A stretch of DNA of 64,000 nucleotides from JABDBE01 sp049585795 (GCA_049585795.1 JBAVAQ010000034.1:3211-67210); one strand, 5' to 3'. Numbered from the stretch's first letter, positions 1 through 9,286 are shown. The notes: a model not told the origin generated them from the sequence alone. A program made the numbers and translations.

Positions 1-670
1 AGAACTCGGTGTAAGCGTGAAATTGATGGCAGTTCCACGCGCCATGCCACCAGACTCCAACCTTCGGAAACCACTGGCCACCGAGCACGAAATCGCGATT
101 CCACCCCGTCCGCTCCAGGGTCTCCGGAAATTGATCGTGAAACTTGATCTTGAACTGCACATACCCATCGGGCGGAATAGGCTTGGGCAAATGCACTTGA
201 ATCACGGTGCGATCGTCTTTGTTGTCGTCATCAGGATGGATGAACTGCAGTTGGCTGGTGAAATCGCCCTGGCCTACGACTTCGAAGCTCTTGATCTCCT
301 CCGCTCCATCGTTCTTCGGATCCCATTTTTCGAAATCCTGTCCGCGCGTCAATTCCCGTTTCCCTTCCCGCACCCACGTAGACGTAGGCTGAAAGGCGTT
401 TAAATACAGATGGAATGGAAACGTATCGAGCGCCTGCCCAGTGAGATTGTGGTACGTCAGAGTTTCAGTTGCGTCCAGAGAGTGAGCCTTGGCGTTGTAC
501 TTGGCCTCCATGTCATAAGCCACAACTCGCTGCGAGAGCGGCGTAGCCGAGTTGATCGCCGACGTGGTCGCCGGAATCGCAAGCCCCGCCGCAGCCCCGG
601 TCTGCCCGTAAGCAGACAGCGCAAGCGAAGCCGCAACCAGGCCAACAAGACTGCTCAAACGTGCAGGCAT
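1..670 (-). CDS. M1-family-like metallopeptidase, N-terminal part (runs off window)
   Basis: An open frame starts at the ATG at 670 (AGGAGTG Shine-Dalgarno) and runs without a stop through base 1, giving about 223 visible residues. It opens with a signal peptide (MPARLSSLVGLVAASLALSAYG). A beta-rich region follows that resembles the N-terminal domain of M1 aminopeptidase-like proteins, with a Tyr/His-rich stretch (TLTYHNLTGQALDTFPFHLY) and a Trp-rich stretch (GGQWFPKVGVWWHG). The zinc-binding HEXXH region would lie outside the window, so catalysis cannot be confirmed. It is probably exported to the periplasm or anchored there. No palindromic promoter module is visible upstream. Confidence 0.75.
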   Translation of the reverse strand, partial: MPARLSSLVGLVAASLALSAYGQTGAAAGLAIPATTSAINSATPLSQRVVAYDMEAKYNAKAHSLDATETLTYHNLTGQALDTFPFHLYLNAFQPTSTWVREGKRELTRGQDFEKWDPKNDGAEEIKSFEVVGQGDFTSQLQFIHPDDDNKDDRTVIQVHLPKPIPPDGYVQFKIKFHDQFPETLERTGWNRDFVLGGQWFPKVGVWWHGAWNCHQFHAYTEF

Positions 671-1532
671 GAATCACTCCTCGTTCAGGAAACAAGAAGA
701 CATCGATAAGCGCGAACCTGAATCATAGCCCAGGAAACGGCACTCGTGCCGCTAGAAATCAAAACGCTTTCCGCTCTCGAAATCGTGCACAGCGGACATT
801 CCTGTGCGCTGCCGTTGACGTAAACATCTCAGCATCGAGAAAACCGACCCCGCGGCCAGCCGAACCCATATAGTATTTGACGGCTGAGAAATCGTAGTGG
901 CGTCCCTGATTCGACTTGTTGCACCCCTCGCATATTCATCAGTTCGCCCAAACGATCGGGAGGCTTCATTCCATTCCACCGTAGACGAAGCTGCTCACAA
1001 TCTCCGACCAACAACAAAATCAAAGCTTGGCAGGACATTTCAGCTATTGACGAAAGAAACGTCTCCATCACATTTCCTCAGAGAAGAACCTCCGCCTGGG
1101 TAGAAAAGGAAGTGGCCGCGCATAGGGATAGAATGGCTCCTCAGGTAGGACTCGTTCTTTCGCAATCTTTCGGAAGTCCTTTCTTTTCGCTAACCTATTT
1201 AAAGTACAAGGGCGTGGTGTTCGCAGATTTCGCAACATTCGCCTGGTTCACATCTCTTGAGCACAGATTTTAGTACAGCCGAGTATCGACAGGTATGGGC
1301 TTCGGCGACTTAATCATCGTGAATGGCGTCAAGAGAGTGATGCTGCGCAACGTTGGCCTCCGAACTGGGGCAAAGCCACCGTGAGTAGCGGGCTGAAGTC
1401 GCCCTAGTTCCCTACGACCGTGGTCGCAAAAAGAAAGGCTGGAAATCTCGTGACAGACAGAAGCAGGTCAATTGTCCCTCGAATTGGCTAAAGCACGGTG
1501 GAGAACTCGCCGCAATAGCACAAAGCCGGAAG
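671..1532. other. Gene-poor interval
   Basis: About 860 bp upstream of the M1-like gene. The short open frames on both strands lack ribosome-binding sites and protein-like composition. I see no palindromic promoter module, RNA gene or terminator. An AT-rich patch near 1170-1205 is the only compositional feature. Confidence 0.4.
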
Positions 1533-1715
1533 CTATCTCCATTTTTCCCCAGAAGCACGAGTGTGCAGTGCTTCAGTGATTCTTTGCGTAGGAGTTTCTT
1601 TCGGCATGTACTCACAGTAATCTGTGGGAGAGTCCAGATAGTAGATCTCCGACCACACAAAACAATCACCAATCCGAATCGTTTCGCCGCCGATTTCTTC
1701 AGGGTCCGTCATCAC
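1533..1715 (-). CDS. Small acidic hypothetical protein
   Basis: A 60-residue frame rich in Glu, Asp and Tyr (MMTDPEEIGGETIRIGDCFV at the start), with codon use more like a real gene than the surrounding noise frames. It has no signal peptide or membrane segment and I recognise no family. No strong Shine-Dalgarno precedes the ATG. It is isolated, with non-coding DNA on both sides. Confidence 0.35.
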   Translation of the reverse strand: MMTDPEEIGGETIRIGDCFVWSEIYYLDSPTDYCEYMPKETPTQRITEALHTRASGEKWR

Positions 1716-1847
1716 ACGCGTACATCAACCTACAATTAAGGCGTGGCCTTATTTTTATCGTGTTCGAAAGGAATACCCGGGTGCGCGTCAAACCACAGTC
1801 GAGTCAGGTAGATTTCCTTATCGAAGCGTACTAGCGCGGAACCGATT

Positions 1848-1869
1848 GGGGAACTGCGGACAGTTCCCC
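1848..1869. terminator. Perfect hairpin downstream of the 2522 gene
   Basis: GGGGAACTG and CAGTTCCCC form a perfect 9-bp stem with a CGGA loop just beyond the stop of the minus-strand barrel gene. There is no T-run on either strand, so it may be a processing or REP-like hairpin rather than an intrinsic terminator. Confidence 0.3.
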
Positions 1870-1892
1870 CCTGGCTTCGAGTCGTGCAGCGC

Positions 1893-2522
1893 CTATTTGC
1901 CGAAGTTGAAAACTACCCCGGCTTGATAGCGAAAATTGCTTTGAGCGCCGGTCTGTGAATTATTGAAACGTGTGTAGAAGTAATCGACCTCGGCCGGCCG
2001 TATCGCGATAGTACCCGAGTGGTTTACCGGAATATCTAAGCCACCACCAAAAATCATCGCAAAGGTATTGCCCGCAGGCGCAGTGGCGGCGCCCCCGGCC
2101 AGGCTGTGGACGTTCGCGTAGAAGTTGGAATGCGCTCCGCCGAATAGCACATTGGCGAAGGGCCGGAATTTTCCCGTGCGAATTCCGATTTGCGGTCCAA
2201 AGAGATAGGTAAACATGTTTGCCTGGACGCTGCCAGCGCAACCGGTCGGACAAAGGACCGACCCCGCAGGGGCCGAAAAGTTCTGGGTGTTGCTGCCGTA
2301 TCCCTCAAATTCCGCCTTGACCCCGAGGTATTGGGTAAAGTTGTAGTCGACAGCCCCACCGGCTCCATTCAGGCTGTAGCTGTTTTTCACATAGGCATGG
2401 CTTGGGCTATAGCGAACGTAACTATAGTCCACGGCAACTTCGAATTTGGGGTAATCCTGCGCGAACGCTGTCAGCCCAAGTAACATAACAGCACCTGCCA
2501 AGAATACGCTACGTACTTTCAT
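1893..2522 (-). CDS. Outer-membrane beta-barrel protein, porin-like
   Basis: About 209 residues from the ATG at 2522, chosen because GGAGG lies 6 nt upstream and a signal peptide follows directly (KVRSVFLAGAVMLLGLTAFAQ). The longer frame from 2576 adds 18 residues and puts the signal in the wrong place. The mature part alternates polar and aromatic residues and ends VVFNFGK, typical of small OmpA-like barrels with a terminal beta signal. Outer-membrane location is inferred and the cargo is unknown. It is a single-gene unit behind the palindromic promoter at 2595-2610. Confidence 0.75.
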   Translation of the reverse strand: MKVRSVFLAGAVMLLGLTAFAQDYPKFEVAVDYSYVRYSPSHAYVKNSYSLNGAGGAVDYNFTQYLGVKAEFEGYGSNTQNFSAPAGSVLCPTGCAGSVQANMFTYLFGPQIGIRTGKFRPFANVLFGGAHSNFYANVHSLAGGAATAPAGNTFAMIFGGGLDIPVNHSGTIAIRPAEVDYFYTRFNNSQTGAQSNFRYQAGVVFNFGK

Positions 2523-2594
2523 TGCATTCCTCCGACCTTTTTTTGATTGAGACTGTGGCAGCTCCACATTACGCATACGCCGCGCGTCGGAGAA

Positions 2595-2610
2595 CTGTCA
2601 GTTATGACAG
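2595..2610 (-). promoter_or_regulatory. Palindromic promoter module A
   Basis: Perfect CTGTCAGTTATGACAG. On the minus strand TAATGT follows after 23 bp (2566-2571), pointing at the barrel gene starting at 2522. Confidence 0.8.
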
Positions 2611-2793
2611 GGTGAATTGACGGCACCCCGCAAGACCGAAACGAGGGTTTGCAGATCGCGTCTACCGTTCGGTTCAGCAGAAATTCTCGATCGCCGAAAT
2701 GAGAAGACGAGCAAAGCGGAAAACATCACCGGCCTACATATAGTTAGTGGCACGTACAGCGCGACGACCTTTGAATTTCTGTGCTGCGTCAGT

Positions 2794-2821
2794 CCGGCGA
2801 GGGACTGGAATCCCTCGCCGG
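2794..2821 (-). terminator. Strong hairpin after ompA-like gene 1
   Basis: An 11-bp perfect stem (CCGGCGAGGGA with TCCCTCGCCGG, 6-nt loop) lies 36 bp beyond the OmpA-like stop. It lacks a T-run, so it is either a rho-assisted 3' end or a transcript-stabilising hairpin. Confidence 0.45.
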
Positions 2822-2856
2822 CGCAAGTCGCAAAGCGGTACAACACATCTTGCCGC

Positions 2857-3804
2857 TTACATCCCTCCGGCAACACCGCGGTTCACCACCACCTTAACGT
2901 CCACGCGACGATTGTCCGCGCGTCCGTCGGCTGTTTCGTTGGGGGCTGCGGGATCAGCAATGCCCATCGCACCGGGCGCCACGATGTGCCGCAGAGGTAC
3001 ACTGCAGTTCTGCAGCAAGTACGCAACCACCACTTGGGCTCGATCCATGCTCAACTGCTGATTCATCGCGGCATTACCCGACGAATCGGCATATCCCTTT
3101 ACCTGGATGATGTAGCCCGTCAAACCAGTTGCGGCCTGCGCCAGCAGCGACAAAGCGGCTTTATCGCTATCGGAGATTGCGTCTTTTCCGCTGGCGAAGT
3201 AAACGGTTGCTTTCGCTTTGGTGTCATACTCCGAAAGATCGTTAAAGCGTTGTGTCGTGGCCTGGATTTCCAGTTGATTGACCACGATGTCCCCCGTGTT
3301 CGCATCAGTGGCTGCCTGATTGGCCGCGCCCTGTTGCTGGTTGGCGGCGACGCCCTGTGCGTTCGTTGCGACGCCCTGTTGGTTGGCTGCGATGTTGGCC
3401 GTGTTGGTCGCTTGCTGCTGCTGCGTCGGATTCAGGCCAGCCTGAATCGTCTCCGCCAGGAGCAAGTCGTCCTTGTTGAGGTTAATGGTCTTGGCAACTA
3501 CCCGGGCGTCAGTGCCGATGCCTTCGACTCCAATCTTCAGGCCGGGAATTAAAGCGGTGACTGATTGCTCCGAACGGCGCAAGCCCAAGCCTTTCGGCAT
3601 CTGAACCTTCGTATCGTCTGTCAACGCGACAATGACGTTGGTTGATGTCTTGAGATTCTTCACCGTCAGATTTTCTCCGTCTCTCCCGGTGATCAGTGCG
3701 TTGAATTTGACTTTCTTGCCGTCCGATGCGCCATACGCCAAGCCGGCGCACAGGATCCACAGCAATGCGGTGCGGGCTACGATCCATCTGCTATTGTGTG
3801 TCAT
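2857..3804 (-). CDS. OmpA-family protein, paralogue 1
   Basis: About 315 residues from the ATG at 3804 (AAGGAC Shine-Dalgarno). Order: signal peptide; a DUF5666/OB-like beta domain (GKKVKFNALITGRDGENLTV); a heptad-repeat linker rich in Asn, Gln and Ala (NIAANQQGVATNAQG), probably a coiled coil; and a C-terminal OmpA peptidoglycan-binding domain with GYADSSGNAAMNQQLSMDRA and the RRVDVKV end. It likely tethers the envelope to peptidoglycan. It has two close paralogues at 36699-37643 and 55421-56368 that share this four-part plan and the VNRGVAGG tail. It is a monocistronic unit behind module B. Confidence 0.85.
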   Translation of the reverse strand: MTHNSRWIVARTALLWILCAGLAYGASDGKKVKFNALITGRDGENLTVKNLKTSTNVIVALTDDTKVQMPKGLGLRRSEQSVTALIPGLKIGVEGIGTDARVVAKTINLNKDDLLLAETIQAGLNPTQQQQATNTANIAANQQGVATNAQGVAANQQQGAANQAATDANTGDIVVNQLEIQATTQRFNDLSEYDTKAKATVYFASGKDAISDSDKAALSLLAQAATGLTGYIIQVKGYADSSGNAAMNQQLSMDRAQVVVAYLLQNCSVPLRHIVAPGAMGIADPAAPNETADGRADNRRVDVKVVVNRGVAGGM

Positions 3805-3914
3805 AAATGTCCTTTCGAGTGGTTGTCCTTCTTGACTTCCCGCGAACGGATTGCTGCAGGCGAAGCGCAAGTCGTGACGAATGGGATATTAAGAAACCTT
3901 TGGATGCGCAGACA

Positions 3915-3930
3915 CTGGCAAAACTAACAG
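3915..3930 (-). promoter_or_regulatory. Palindromic promoter module B
   Basis: CTGGCAAAACTAACAG, a degenerate copy. TAATAT follows after 23 bp on the minus strand (3886-3891). The region between is similar to that upstream of the other two OmpA paralogues (AAAGG next to CTTA). Confidence 0.65.
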
Positions 3931-3984
3931 CCAATCGTGCGAGATTCTGATCTAGATTCTGATCCGGAACAGGTCGAGGGATCC

Positions 3985-4953
3985 TTAGAATTTGGTTAGT
4001 TCCTGCCCGCCTACGCTGTTCCAGCCGTCACCGGGGTTGTACTCTGCCGTGGCCAGGGCGATGCTTTCCGTCTTCTCGCCCAAATCTCTCTGGTAGACGA
4101 CCCCGTCAGTGCCGACAATGAAAGTCATGATTCCCGAATTCCGGTATTCCGCGGGGTAGGCGATAATTGCGAATCCGCCTGTCATCTTTCCGTTGACGAT
4201 GTAGTCTTTGACGCCGCCTTGCGCCTTATCGCCTTGTTTCGTCAGAATCTGGAAATAGTAGCCGTTGAACGACTGCGGCTTGTTGCCTGCGCTGGTGTAA
4301 CCTACGGCCTTAGCAAAGTCCCCAAGCTCGCCCAGCGGGCTTGGACTCTGACCTTGCGAAGCCGGCCAATACAAACCATCTTGCTTGCCTTCGTCGCTCA
4401 CGAACTTCTGCGCGTATTGCTTTGTATTGTCTCCACCGTGAGTCGTGCTGAAGTATTCCCGTTGCGCATCAGCGATAGCGCCGCACGCCGCGATTGCAGT
4501 CAACTCGTCCCTGCCTATGCGGCGAGCAAGAATCTCATCCTTACCTGCTGCGGTGTCAAAATACCACTGGCCTGATTGATTCTGCCCTAAAGGAACTGGA
4601 AATGGATAATTGTCCGCACCGATGTAAAGCATCTCGCCGCCAGATTTGATCTCGCGCCAGCGATTCATCTGGTTGTACGCAGCAACGAAATCCTGGAGCG
4701 CATTCTTATCCTTTACAGCATCTCCGGAGAACAGAACATCCTTGGCGACGGGGCCGAAGATCGCAAGCAAAGCATCCTGATTGCCGGACTTTGCCGCTTC
4801 GAGGAATGCTGCCCCTGCGGCCGCCGGCGACGCGAATGTTTCTTGCGTCGGTTTGGGCGCCTCCGACTTGTTACACGAGGCCAGCGCGAGGATCAGCACG
4901 AACAGCGCCAGTCGCGCGACATGAATCTTGTGGTGCCCAGTAAAGTGTGACAT
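3985..4953 (-). CDS. DUF2950 lipoprotein, copy 1
   Basis: About 322 residues from the ATG at 4953 (GGAGA Shine-Dalgarno; an ATG 6 nt earlier is too close to it). The N-terminus is a lipoprotein signal with lipobox LALASC and Cys near position 27, so the mature protein is probably membrane-anchored. The rest matches the DUF2950 family, including DTAAGKDEILARRIGRDEL, GAIADAQREYF and GGFAIIAYPAEYRNSGIMTF. The biochemical role of the family is unknown. It follows a DUF3300 gene on the same strand, an arrangement duplicated at 29929-32432. Confidence 0.85.
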   Translation of the reverse strand: MSHFTGHHKIHVARLALFVLILALASCNKSEAPKPTQETFASPAAAGAAFLEAAKSGNQDALLAIFGPVAKDVLFSGDAVKDKNALQDFVAAYNQMNRWREIKSGGEMLYIGADNYPFPVPLGQNQSGQWYFDTAAGKDEILARRIGRDELTAIAACGAIADAQREYFSTTHGGDNTKQYAQKFVSDEGKQDGLYWPASQGQSPSPLGELGDFAKAVGYTSAGNKPQSFNGYYFQILTKQGDKAQGGVKDYIVNGKMTGGFAIIAYPAEYRNSGIMTFIVGTDGVVYQRDLGEKTESIALATAEYNPGDGWNSVGGQELTKF

Positions 4954-5012
4954 ACGCATTTCTCCAAATTCCTAGTTCCGTTCTCATTCTTCGCGGCAGA
5001 TTTCCCGAAATG

Positions 5013-6221
5013 TCAGCGACGAAAACCGCCACCACCGCGGTCCCCACCGCCGAATCGGCCGCCGCCGAAGCCGCTCGAAGCCATGCTCCCCCAGCCGCGA
5101 CTACTGTCTGCTCTCGCCGACCAGCCGCCGGAGCCGCCGGAGCCGCCCGAGTGCCCTTCCATGCCGCTGAAAGCCGTTGATTTTCCGCCGCCCCAATTGT
5201 CGTGTTGCGCCCAGGAACTGGAAGCCGAGGGATGATTAGCGCCGAATTTTTGAGCGCTTTGCTGGTTCACGTTCACGGTGTTTCCGCTCACATTCTTGTT
5301 GTAAGCGTTACCACCGCCCCTGTAGCTGTTGTAGTTGTTCCCGGCCCGGTTATATGCATTGTTATAGCCATAGCCATGGTAGCCCCCGTTGTAATATCCG
5401 CCGTGCCAGGCTGAATTGCCGTAATAGCTCCCGCCGTGATACACCACAGCCGTTCCGTGCCAACCACAGTTCCAACTGCTATACCCCCAGCCGCAGCACC
5501 CGCCGCTCATCATCGCCCCAACTGCGATCCCGGCTCCGAACGAAAGCACGCTGGCCGCTACCAGGTCACCAGTCGAGTAAGCTGGCGCAACATAGCCGGG
5601 AACCACATAGGGATAGCCGTAAATCACGGCCGGGTTATATTGCGGAACATAAACGACCTGAGGGTTCGCCGATTGAATGACGATCGTCTGCGGCGTCTGT
5701 TGCACAACTTTGATCTGCGGACTGGACTGGAGATTGCCTTTTGCTTTGGCTTGCGCGCGCAAAGTTTGGATGGCTGCCATTACATCTGCGGACTGGTTGT
5801 GATATGCCTCTCCCAACGAGGAGATCCAGGTAAGATTCTTCGCCATGTTGTCGAGCACCGAGGGAAACTGTGTGAGCGCCTTCACGCTCGGATCCCACGA
5901 CTGCTGATCAACCGCTTGCATCAGAGCAGTTCCCGTTAGGTTCTTGTTTTGCTCTAGCCAGTAGTCGGCGACGGCGACCTGATCCGGGAATGTCGACCCC
6001 GCAAGAATTTGGGCCACCAATGCATCGGGATACAGTGCGATGGGCGCAACCATTGCTTGCAGGTCGCTCGCGCTCAACGGCGCAGGTTCCGTAGGATTCC
6101 CGGAATCAGTCGCGGGGGCCGTGCCCGAAGCCTGGAATCCGTACAAGATCTGTGGTGAAGCGCCGGCCAAAATGAAGCTAAGCGCTGCCGACAGGACTCT
6201 CTTGGTCTGTTTCGAGTTCAT
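5013..6221 (-). CDS. DUF3300 secreted protein, copy 1
   Basis: About 402 residues from the ATG at 6221, chosen for GGAG 7 nt upstream; the frame extends to 6251. A signal peptide is followed by the DUF3300 core (VAPIALYPDALVAQILAGST, then DQQSWDPSVKALTQFPSVLD). The C-terminal third is rich in Gly, Tyr, Asn and His and ends in a low-complexity GGGRFGGGDRGGGGFRR tail. No enzyme motif is visible. It lies between a small secreted protein and DUF2950 in one minus-strand run that probably starts at module C. Confidence 0.85.
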   Translation of the reverse strand: MNSKQTKRVLSAALSFILAGASPQILYGFQASGTAPATDSGNPTEPAPLSASDLQAMVAPIALYPDALVAQILAGSTFPDQVAVADYWLEQNKNLTGTALMQAVDQQSWDPSVKALTQFPSVLDNMAKNLTWISSLGEAYHNQSADVMAAIQTLRAQAKAKGNLQSSPQIKVVQQTPQTIVIQSANPQVVYVPQYNPAVIYGYPYVVPGYVAPAYSTGDLVAASVLSFGAGIAVGAMMSGGCCGWGYSSWNCGWHGTAVVYHGGSYYGNSAWHGGYYNGGYHGYGYNNAYNRAGNNYNSYRGGGNAYNKNVSGNTVNVNQQSAQKFGANHPSASSSWAQHDNWGGGKSTAFSGMEGHSGGSGGSGGWSARADSSRGWGSMASSGFGGGRFGGGDRGGGGFRR

Positions 6222-6304
6222 ATAACTGCTCCAACTGAGGTCAATCGCCAATGGATGTCGCTGCGCTCCGGGCGTTTCCCCTGGGACTTGCGTGGTTAGA
6301 GTAT

Positions 6305-6805
6305 TCAGTTGCCATTCGTGACAATGAACTCAGCATTCGCTGTTCCGCACATTCCGTAAGCGGCGCCTGATTGGCAAGCTCCCGCAGAATACTTAAAGCA
6401 TCCCGGCCGCCTGGCTACAACTGAGACGGAGCGATCGGAACCGCCGATGATGGCGCTGGCCGGCTCAAACGGAGATGCTGGGCCGACGTCGACAACAAAG
6501 CCGATATCCTTCCCCGTGCTGTTCCACGTAACCGTCGTTCCGACCTTCACGCAAAAAAGTGAATTGCCTTTCGCGTTCGGAATGCTGGGAGTGGCGGACG
6601 CGGAATATGCCGTGCGTTTCACGTCTACGCTGCAAGGGTTGGAAGCGGATCCGCAGGTGTTAGCGCCTGTGCACAATTGCGTCGGATTTACCTCCGCGCA
6701 AGCGTACTTGCTGCTCTTCGACTGAGCGGTTGCGTTGCTCAGCAACCACAGAAGCGCCAGACATAGCCAACTACAACTGATTTTGAAATACCGATGAGCT
6801 TTCAT
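6305..6805 (-). CDS. Small secreted Cys-rich protein
   Basis: About 166 residues from the ATG at 6805 (12 bp inside the longest frame). A signal peptide (CSWLCLALLWLLSNATAQ) leads into a domain with paired cysteines (CAEVNPTQLCTGANTCG). A later stretch, TTVTWNSTGKDIGFVVDVG, resembles a cupredoxin-like or Ig-like beta sandwich, but no complete copper-ligand set is evident. Its place upstream of DUF3300 and DUF2950 suggests an envelope function in the same operon. Function unknown. Confidence 0.6.
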   Translation of the reverse strand: MKAHRYFKISCSWLCLALLWLLSNATAQSKSSKYACAEVNPTQLCTGANTCGSASNPCSVDVKRTAYSASATPSIPNAKGNSLFCVKVGTTVTWNSTGKDIGFVVDVGPASPFEPASAIIGGSDRSVSVVARRPGCFKYSAGACQSGAAYGMCGTANAEFIVTNGN

Positions 6806-6903
6806 AGTGCGCCTCAAGATTCTCCGCCTAAAGCCAACGGAGGAGATCCGAATAAGGTCAACCCGAAATGTTCTACGACAGCATCCTGGCTAGCATTGAC
6901 CCA

Positions 6904-7506
6904 CTAATTGACGCCGGCCGTTCCCTTCCAATCGATGAGGTCAACCAGCTTCCAGGGATTCTCCCGCAAATCCCACTGCAGTTCGCCCTGGTTATCGATG
7001 ACAAGCTGAGCTGCCGGATACAAGACGCCAGTGCTCTTGCTTTTATCCTGGTCGTTTAAATCGAGTATGCCGGCGGTGAGGTTGAAGGATTGAGACTGCG
7101 TGTCAAAGAACGCTTCGCCGAATCTGATCTGGCGATTGGTGACAAAGATAATTTTTCGTCCCGTCGGTGTCGGAATCACCCTGATAAAGGAGCAGTCGTT
7201 GCCCAGCGTGCCAGTGATCTCGACGTGGCCTACTGCCTTCATTCTCTGCAGGGCGTTTACCAACCCCTGGTTCTGGCCCTTTTGGTAAGCCTGGATCAAT
7301 ATCTGCCTGTCCGCCGGAGTCGAAAATTCGTAGATGTTTAATGTCACTCCAATATTTGCCCCCAATTGCGTGCCCGTGCCGGACGCCATGGCGTCGATCG
7401 TTTCAGTTTTATCTCTCGCCATGCCGAGAGTGCTTCCCACCACGAGCAACCCCAACAGAAGCGCGGCCCGGCTCACTACCTTTGCGACTTTTATTTGTCC
7501 GTGCAT
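6904..7506 (-). CDS. Exported hypothetical protein, first gene of DUF3300/DUF2950 operon
   Basis: 200 residues with a signal peptide (AALLLGLLVVGSTLGMA) and a mature domain containing LNIYEFSTPADRQILIQAYQ and FVTNRQIRFGEAFFDTQSQS, suggesting a compact periplasmic alpha/beta fold. I do not recognise a characterised family, although such proteins occur in Acidobacteriota. The start at 7506 has a GGAG Shine-Dalgarno. Gaps of about 100 bp to the next genes, with no promoter module between, suggest one transcript 7506 to 3985. Confidence 0.65.
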   Translation of the reverse strand: MHGQIKVAKVVSRAALLLGLLVVGSTLGMARDKTETIDAMASGTGTQLGANIGVTLNIYEFSTPADRQILIQAYQKGQNQGLVNALQRMKAVGHVEITGTLGNDCSFIRVIPTPTGRKIIFVTNRQIRFGEAFFDTQSQSFNLTAGILDLNDQDKSKSTGVLYPAAQLVIDNQGELQWDLRENPWKLVDLIDWKGTAGVN

Positions 7507-7654
7507 AAGCTCCTCCGGTCTGATGAATTTGAGCTACCTCACTGCTTATGGTTAGTTCGAGGGATGCCGCGATTGCACACGCTGCGTTCTTCTCGGGCGT
7601 CCTGATTGGCGATCTTTACACCGGCAGCATCACCGAGAGTCGAGCGTTCTTCAA

Positions 7655-7670
7655 CTGTCAATTTTGACAG
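7655..7670 (-). promoter_or_regulatory. Palindromic promoter module C
   Basis: Perfect CTGTCAATTTTGACAG. GATGCT, a one-mismatch -10, lies 23 bp downstream on the minus strand (7626-7631). It would drive the operon 7506 to 3985. Confidence 0.7.
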
Positions 7671-7703
7671 CGTCGCGAGGAAAATCGTGGAATGTAAAAT
7701 CGG

Positions 7704-8228
7704 TCATTGTGCTGCCGTTTCTGGGGTTGTTTCCGTGATGACTGCTGCGCCGGGGCGCACCGGAGACGCGACATAACATGGCAATGGGCTCTGCCAAGGC
7801 AGCGTGAGGGCCGGATAATTTTTGGCGTAGGTTAGTGCGTACTTCATTTCCACGAAGCGCCCATGCGAGTCGAATATAAAGCGCCTTGAAATGTTTCCCA
7901 GCGTGTCGTCGCATTTCTCGTCTCTTATCGCTGTGAGTTTATAGAACTTCGAATAATCGAGACCCACGTTCGGCAAGTGGGGCTGATATATAAGAAATGT
8001 GTCGGATACCGTCACAAATTGCGTCCCGAAGGGCGAGAACTGCTGGAAAATATAAGTCTGCCGATTCGTACCAAAACCAGTCACCGGAGGGCCATCTACC
8101 TGGGCAACAAACCTGCCCGTCAATGAGGGCGGTGGCTGTTTGCGAGAGCTGGCGCCGGAATCAATCGCGGTGACAGCACACATCAGCAGAAGCACCGTAA
8201 CAATCCAAGGAGTTAGTTTTTGATTCAC
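7704..8228 (-). CDS. Exported hypothetical protein
   Basis: 174 residues from the GTG at 8228 (GAGGAG Shine-Dalgarno). A signal peptide (WIVTVLLLMCAVTAIDSG) precedes a beta-rich region. Two Cys, one in DEKCDDTLGN and one near the C-terminus, could form a disulfide. I do not recognise the family. It is the second gene of a two-gene operon behind the 8305-9036 membrane protein. Confidence 0.6.
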   Translation of the reverse strand: MNQKLTPWIVTVLLLMCAVTAIDSGASSRKQPPPSLTGRFVAQVDGPPVTGFGTNRQTYIFQQFSPFGTQFVTVSDTFLIYQPHLPNVGLDYSKFYKLTAIRDEKCDDTLGNISRRFIFDSHGRFVEMKYALTYAKNYPALTLPWQSPLPCYVASPVRPGAAVITETTPETAAQ

Positions 8229-8304
8229 GATCTTTGTCTCCTCGGTCGCTGCCCGCTAGCGTCGGTTCGACATTGCGTCGATCAACCGGAGCAGGAACGA
8301 CATT

Positions 8305-9036
8305 TCAGGCAGCCTTCGCGGCCTTCTGATGGTCCTTCGGCGGGCACTTCTCGTCGTACGTCGTTTGCATCTGCCTAAGTTTGAGCACTCCGTAGAACAC
8401 GGTAAACGCCATGGCGACAACCAGACTCGATCCAAACCTCTTTTCCATCCCATACTCGCCCTCGCGGTTGGCGATATAGCTGGCGATGATCAGGGAGAAG
8501 ATGCCGATGTTGATCGCCCAGTTCACCGGCTTCGGTACGACGAAGGACAGGGTGCCGAAGCCGGCGAGCTGGTAGAGCATGAACGGCAGGATCGCAACCA
8601 TCGGCAGCAACTCGGAGGCACCCAGCGCGACGTCGAGAGCGCCGGGAGCTGCTGCGTGCAGCAGCCGACTGTGCGCCAGTTCGTGGAAAAGCGACGGAAG
8701 CGCACACAATAATGGCACGACCGCGAGCAACTCGATCACCAGCGCACCGCTCCAGGTGCTGATCTGGGATGAGCCATCGGCGCCCCCGCCCGACGATTGC
8801 GTTCCGATGTACAGTCCGCCCACGATGGCTGCCGCACTGGATAACATCAGCAACTCCACCGTGATGCCAAAGGCCTCCGGCTCGCCCGCCTTGAGTAGTA
8901 GCAGTGCCAGGAAACCAGGAGTGTAGAACATCACCCGCACCAGTCGTGCCCAAACGCGTGCGTCGCGTTCGGGGGGCAAGACCGGCAGCGCAAGCCCGTC
9001 GGTTCCAACGGTTGGTCTAGCTTTATCTTTCGACAT
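8305..9036 (-). CDS. Polytopic membrane protein of unknown function
   Basis: 243 residues with roughly five or six hydrophobic segments (for example VMFYTPGFLALLLLK, LVIELLAVVPLLCALPSLF, INIGIFSLIIASYIA). A HELAH tract at the membrane face (SLFHELAHSRLL) resembles an HExxH motif, but a zinc protease is not otherwise supported. The tail is Lys-rich and cytoplasmic. It is the first gene of an operon with the exported protein at 7704-8228 and lies directly behind module D. Confidence 0.6.
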   Translation of the reverse strand: MSKDKARPTVGTDGLALPVLPPERDARVWARLVRVMFYTPGFLALLLLKAGEPEAFGITVELLMLSSAAAIVGGLYIGTQSSGGGADGSSQISTWSGALVIELLAVVPLLCALPSLFHELAHSRLLHAAAPGALDVALGASELLPMVAILPFMLYQLAGFGTLSFVVPKPVNWAINIGIFSLIIASYIANREGEYGMEKRFGSSLVVAMAFTVFYGVLKLRQMQTTYDEKCPPKDHQKAAKAA

Positions 9037-9096
9037 TCCAGTTCCCTCAGGCTACGAACAAGCTGTCACAATAAAGAGAGTCTGGTGCATTAGAAA

Positions 9097-9112
9097 CTGT
9101 CAAAAGTGACAG
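9097..9112 (-). promoter_or_regulatory. Palindromic promoter module D
   Basis: Perfect CTGTCAAAAGTGACAG. TATTGT follows after 23 bp on the minus strand (9068-9073), about 30 bp before the start at 9036. Confidence 0.85.
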
Positions 9113-9286
9113 GAGTGGGGAGGTGCGAAACGCTTTGTGAACTCCTAATCCGAATATCCCGTTAAGAAAGGCCGGTGGTCGTTCGCTGTAACTCGCGTCA
9201 ACTCGTGAGATGTTGTAACCCGGCGGGTCAACTGGAGAAGTAATTATATTGCGTCGCTGTCAGCTCGGATATGTCATCGCGTGCTT

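Noticed and set aside
2595..2610. TTGACA-like right half of the palindromes as a normal -35 box
   Set aside because: The distance from the right half to the hexamer is 23-25 bp, too long for a sigma-70 -35/-10 pair (about 17 bp), and the left half is equally conserved.
8480..8720. HELAH in the 8305-9036 membrane protein as a zinc-protease site
   Set aside because: No third ligand or site-2-protease motif such as NxxPxPxLDG is visible, so a single HExxH-like match is not enough.
9061..9068. An additional CTGTCA half-site next to module D
   Set aside because: No second half at the right distance, and it overlaps the predicted -10 of module D.
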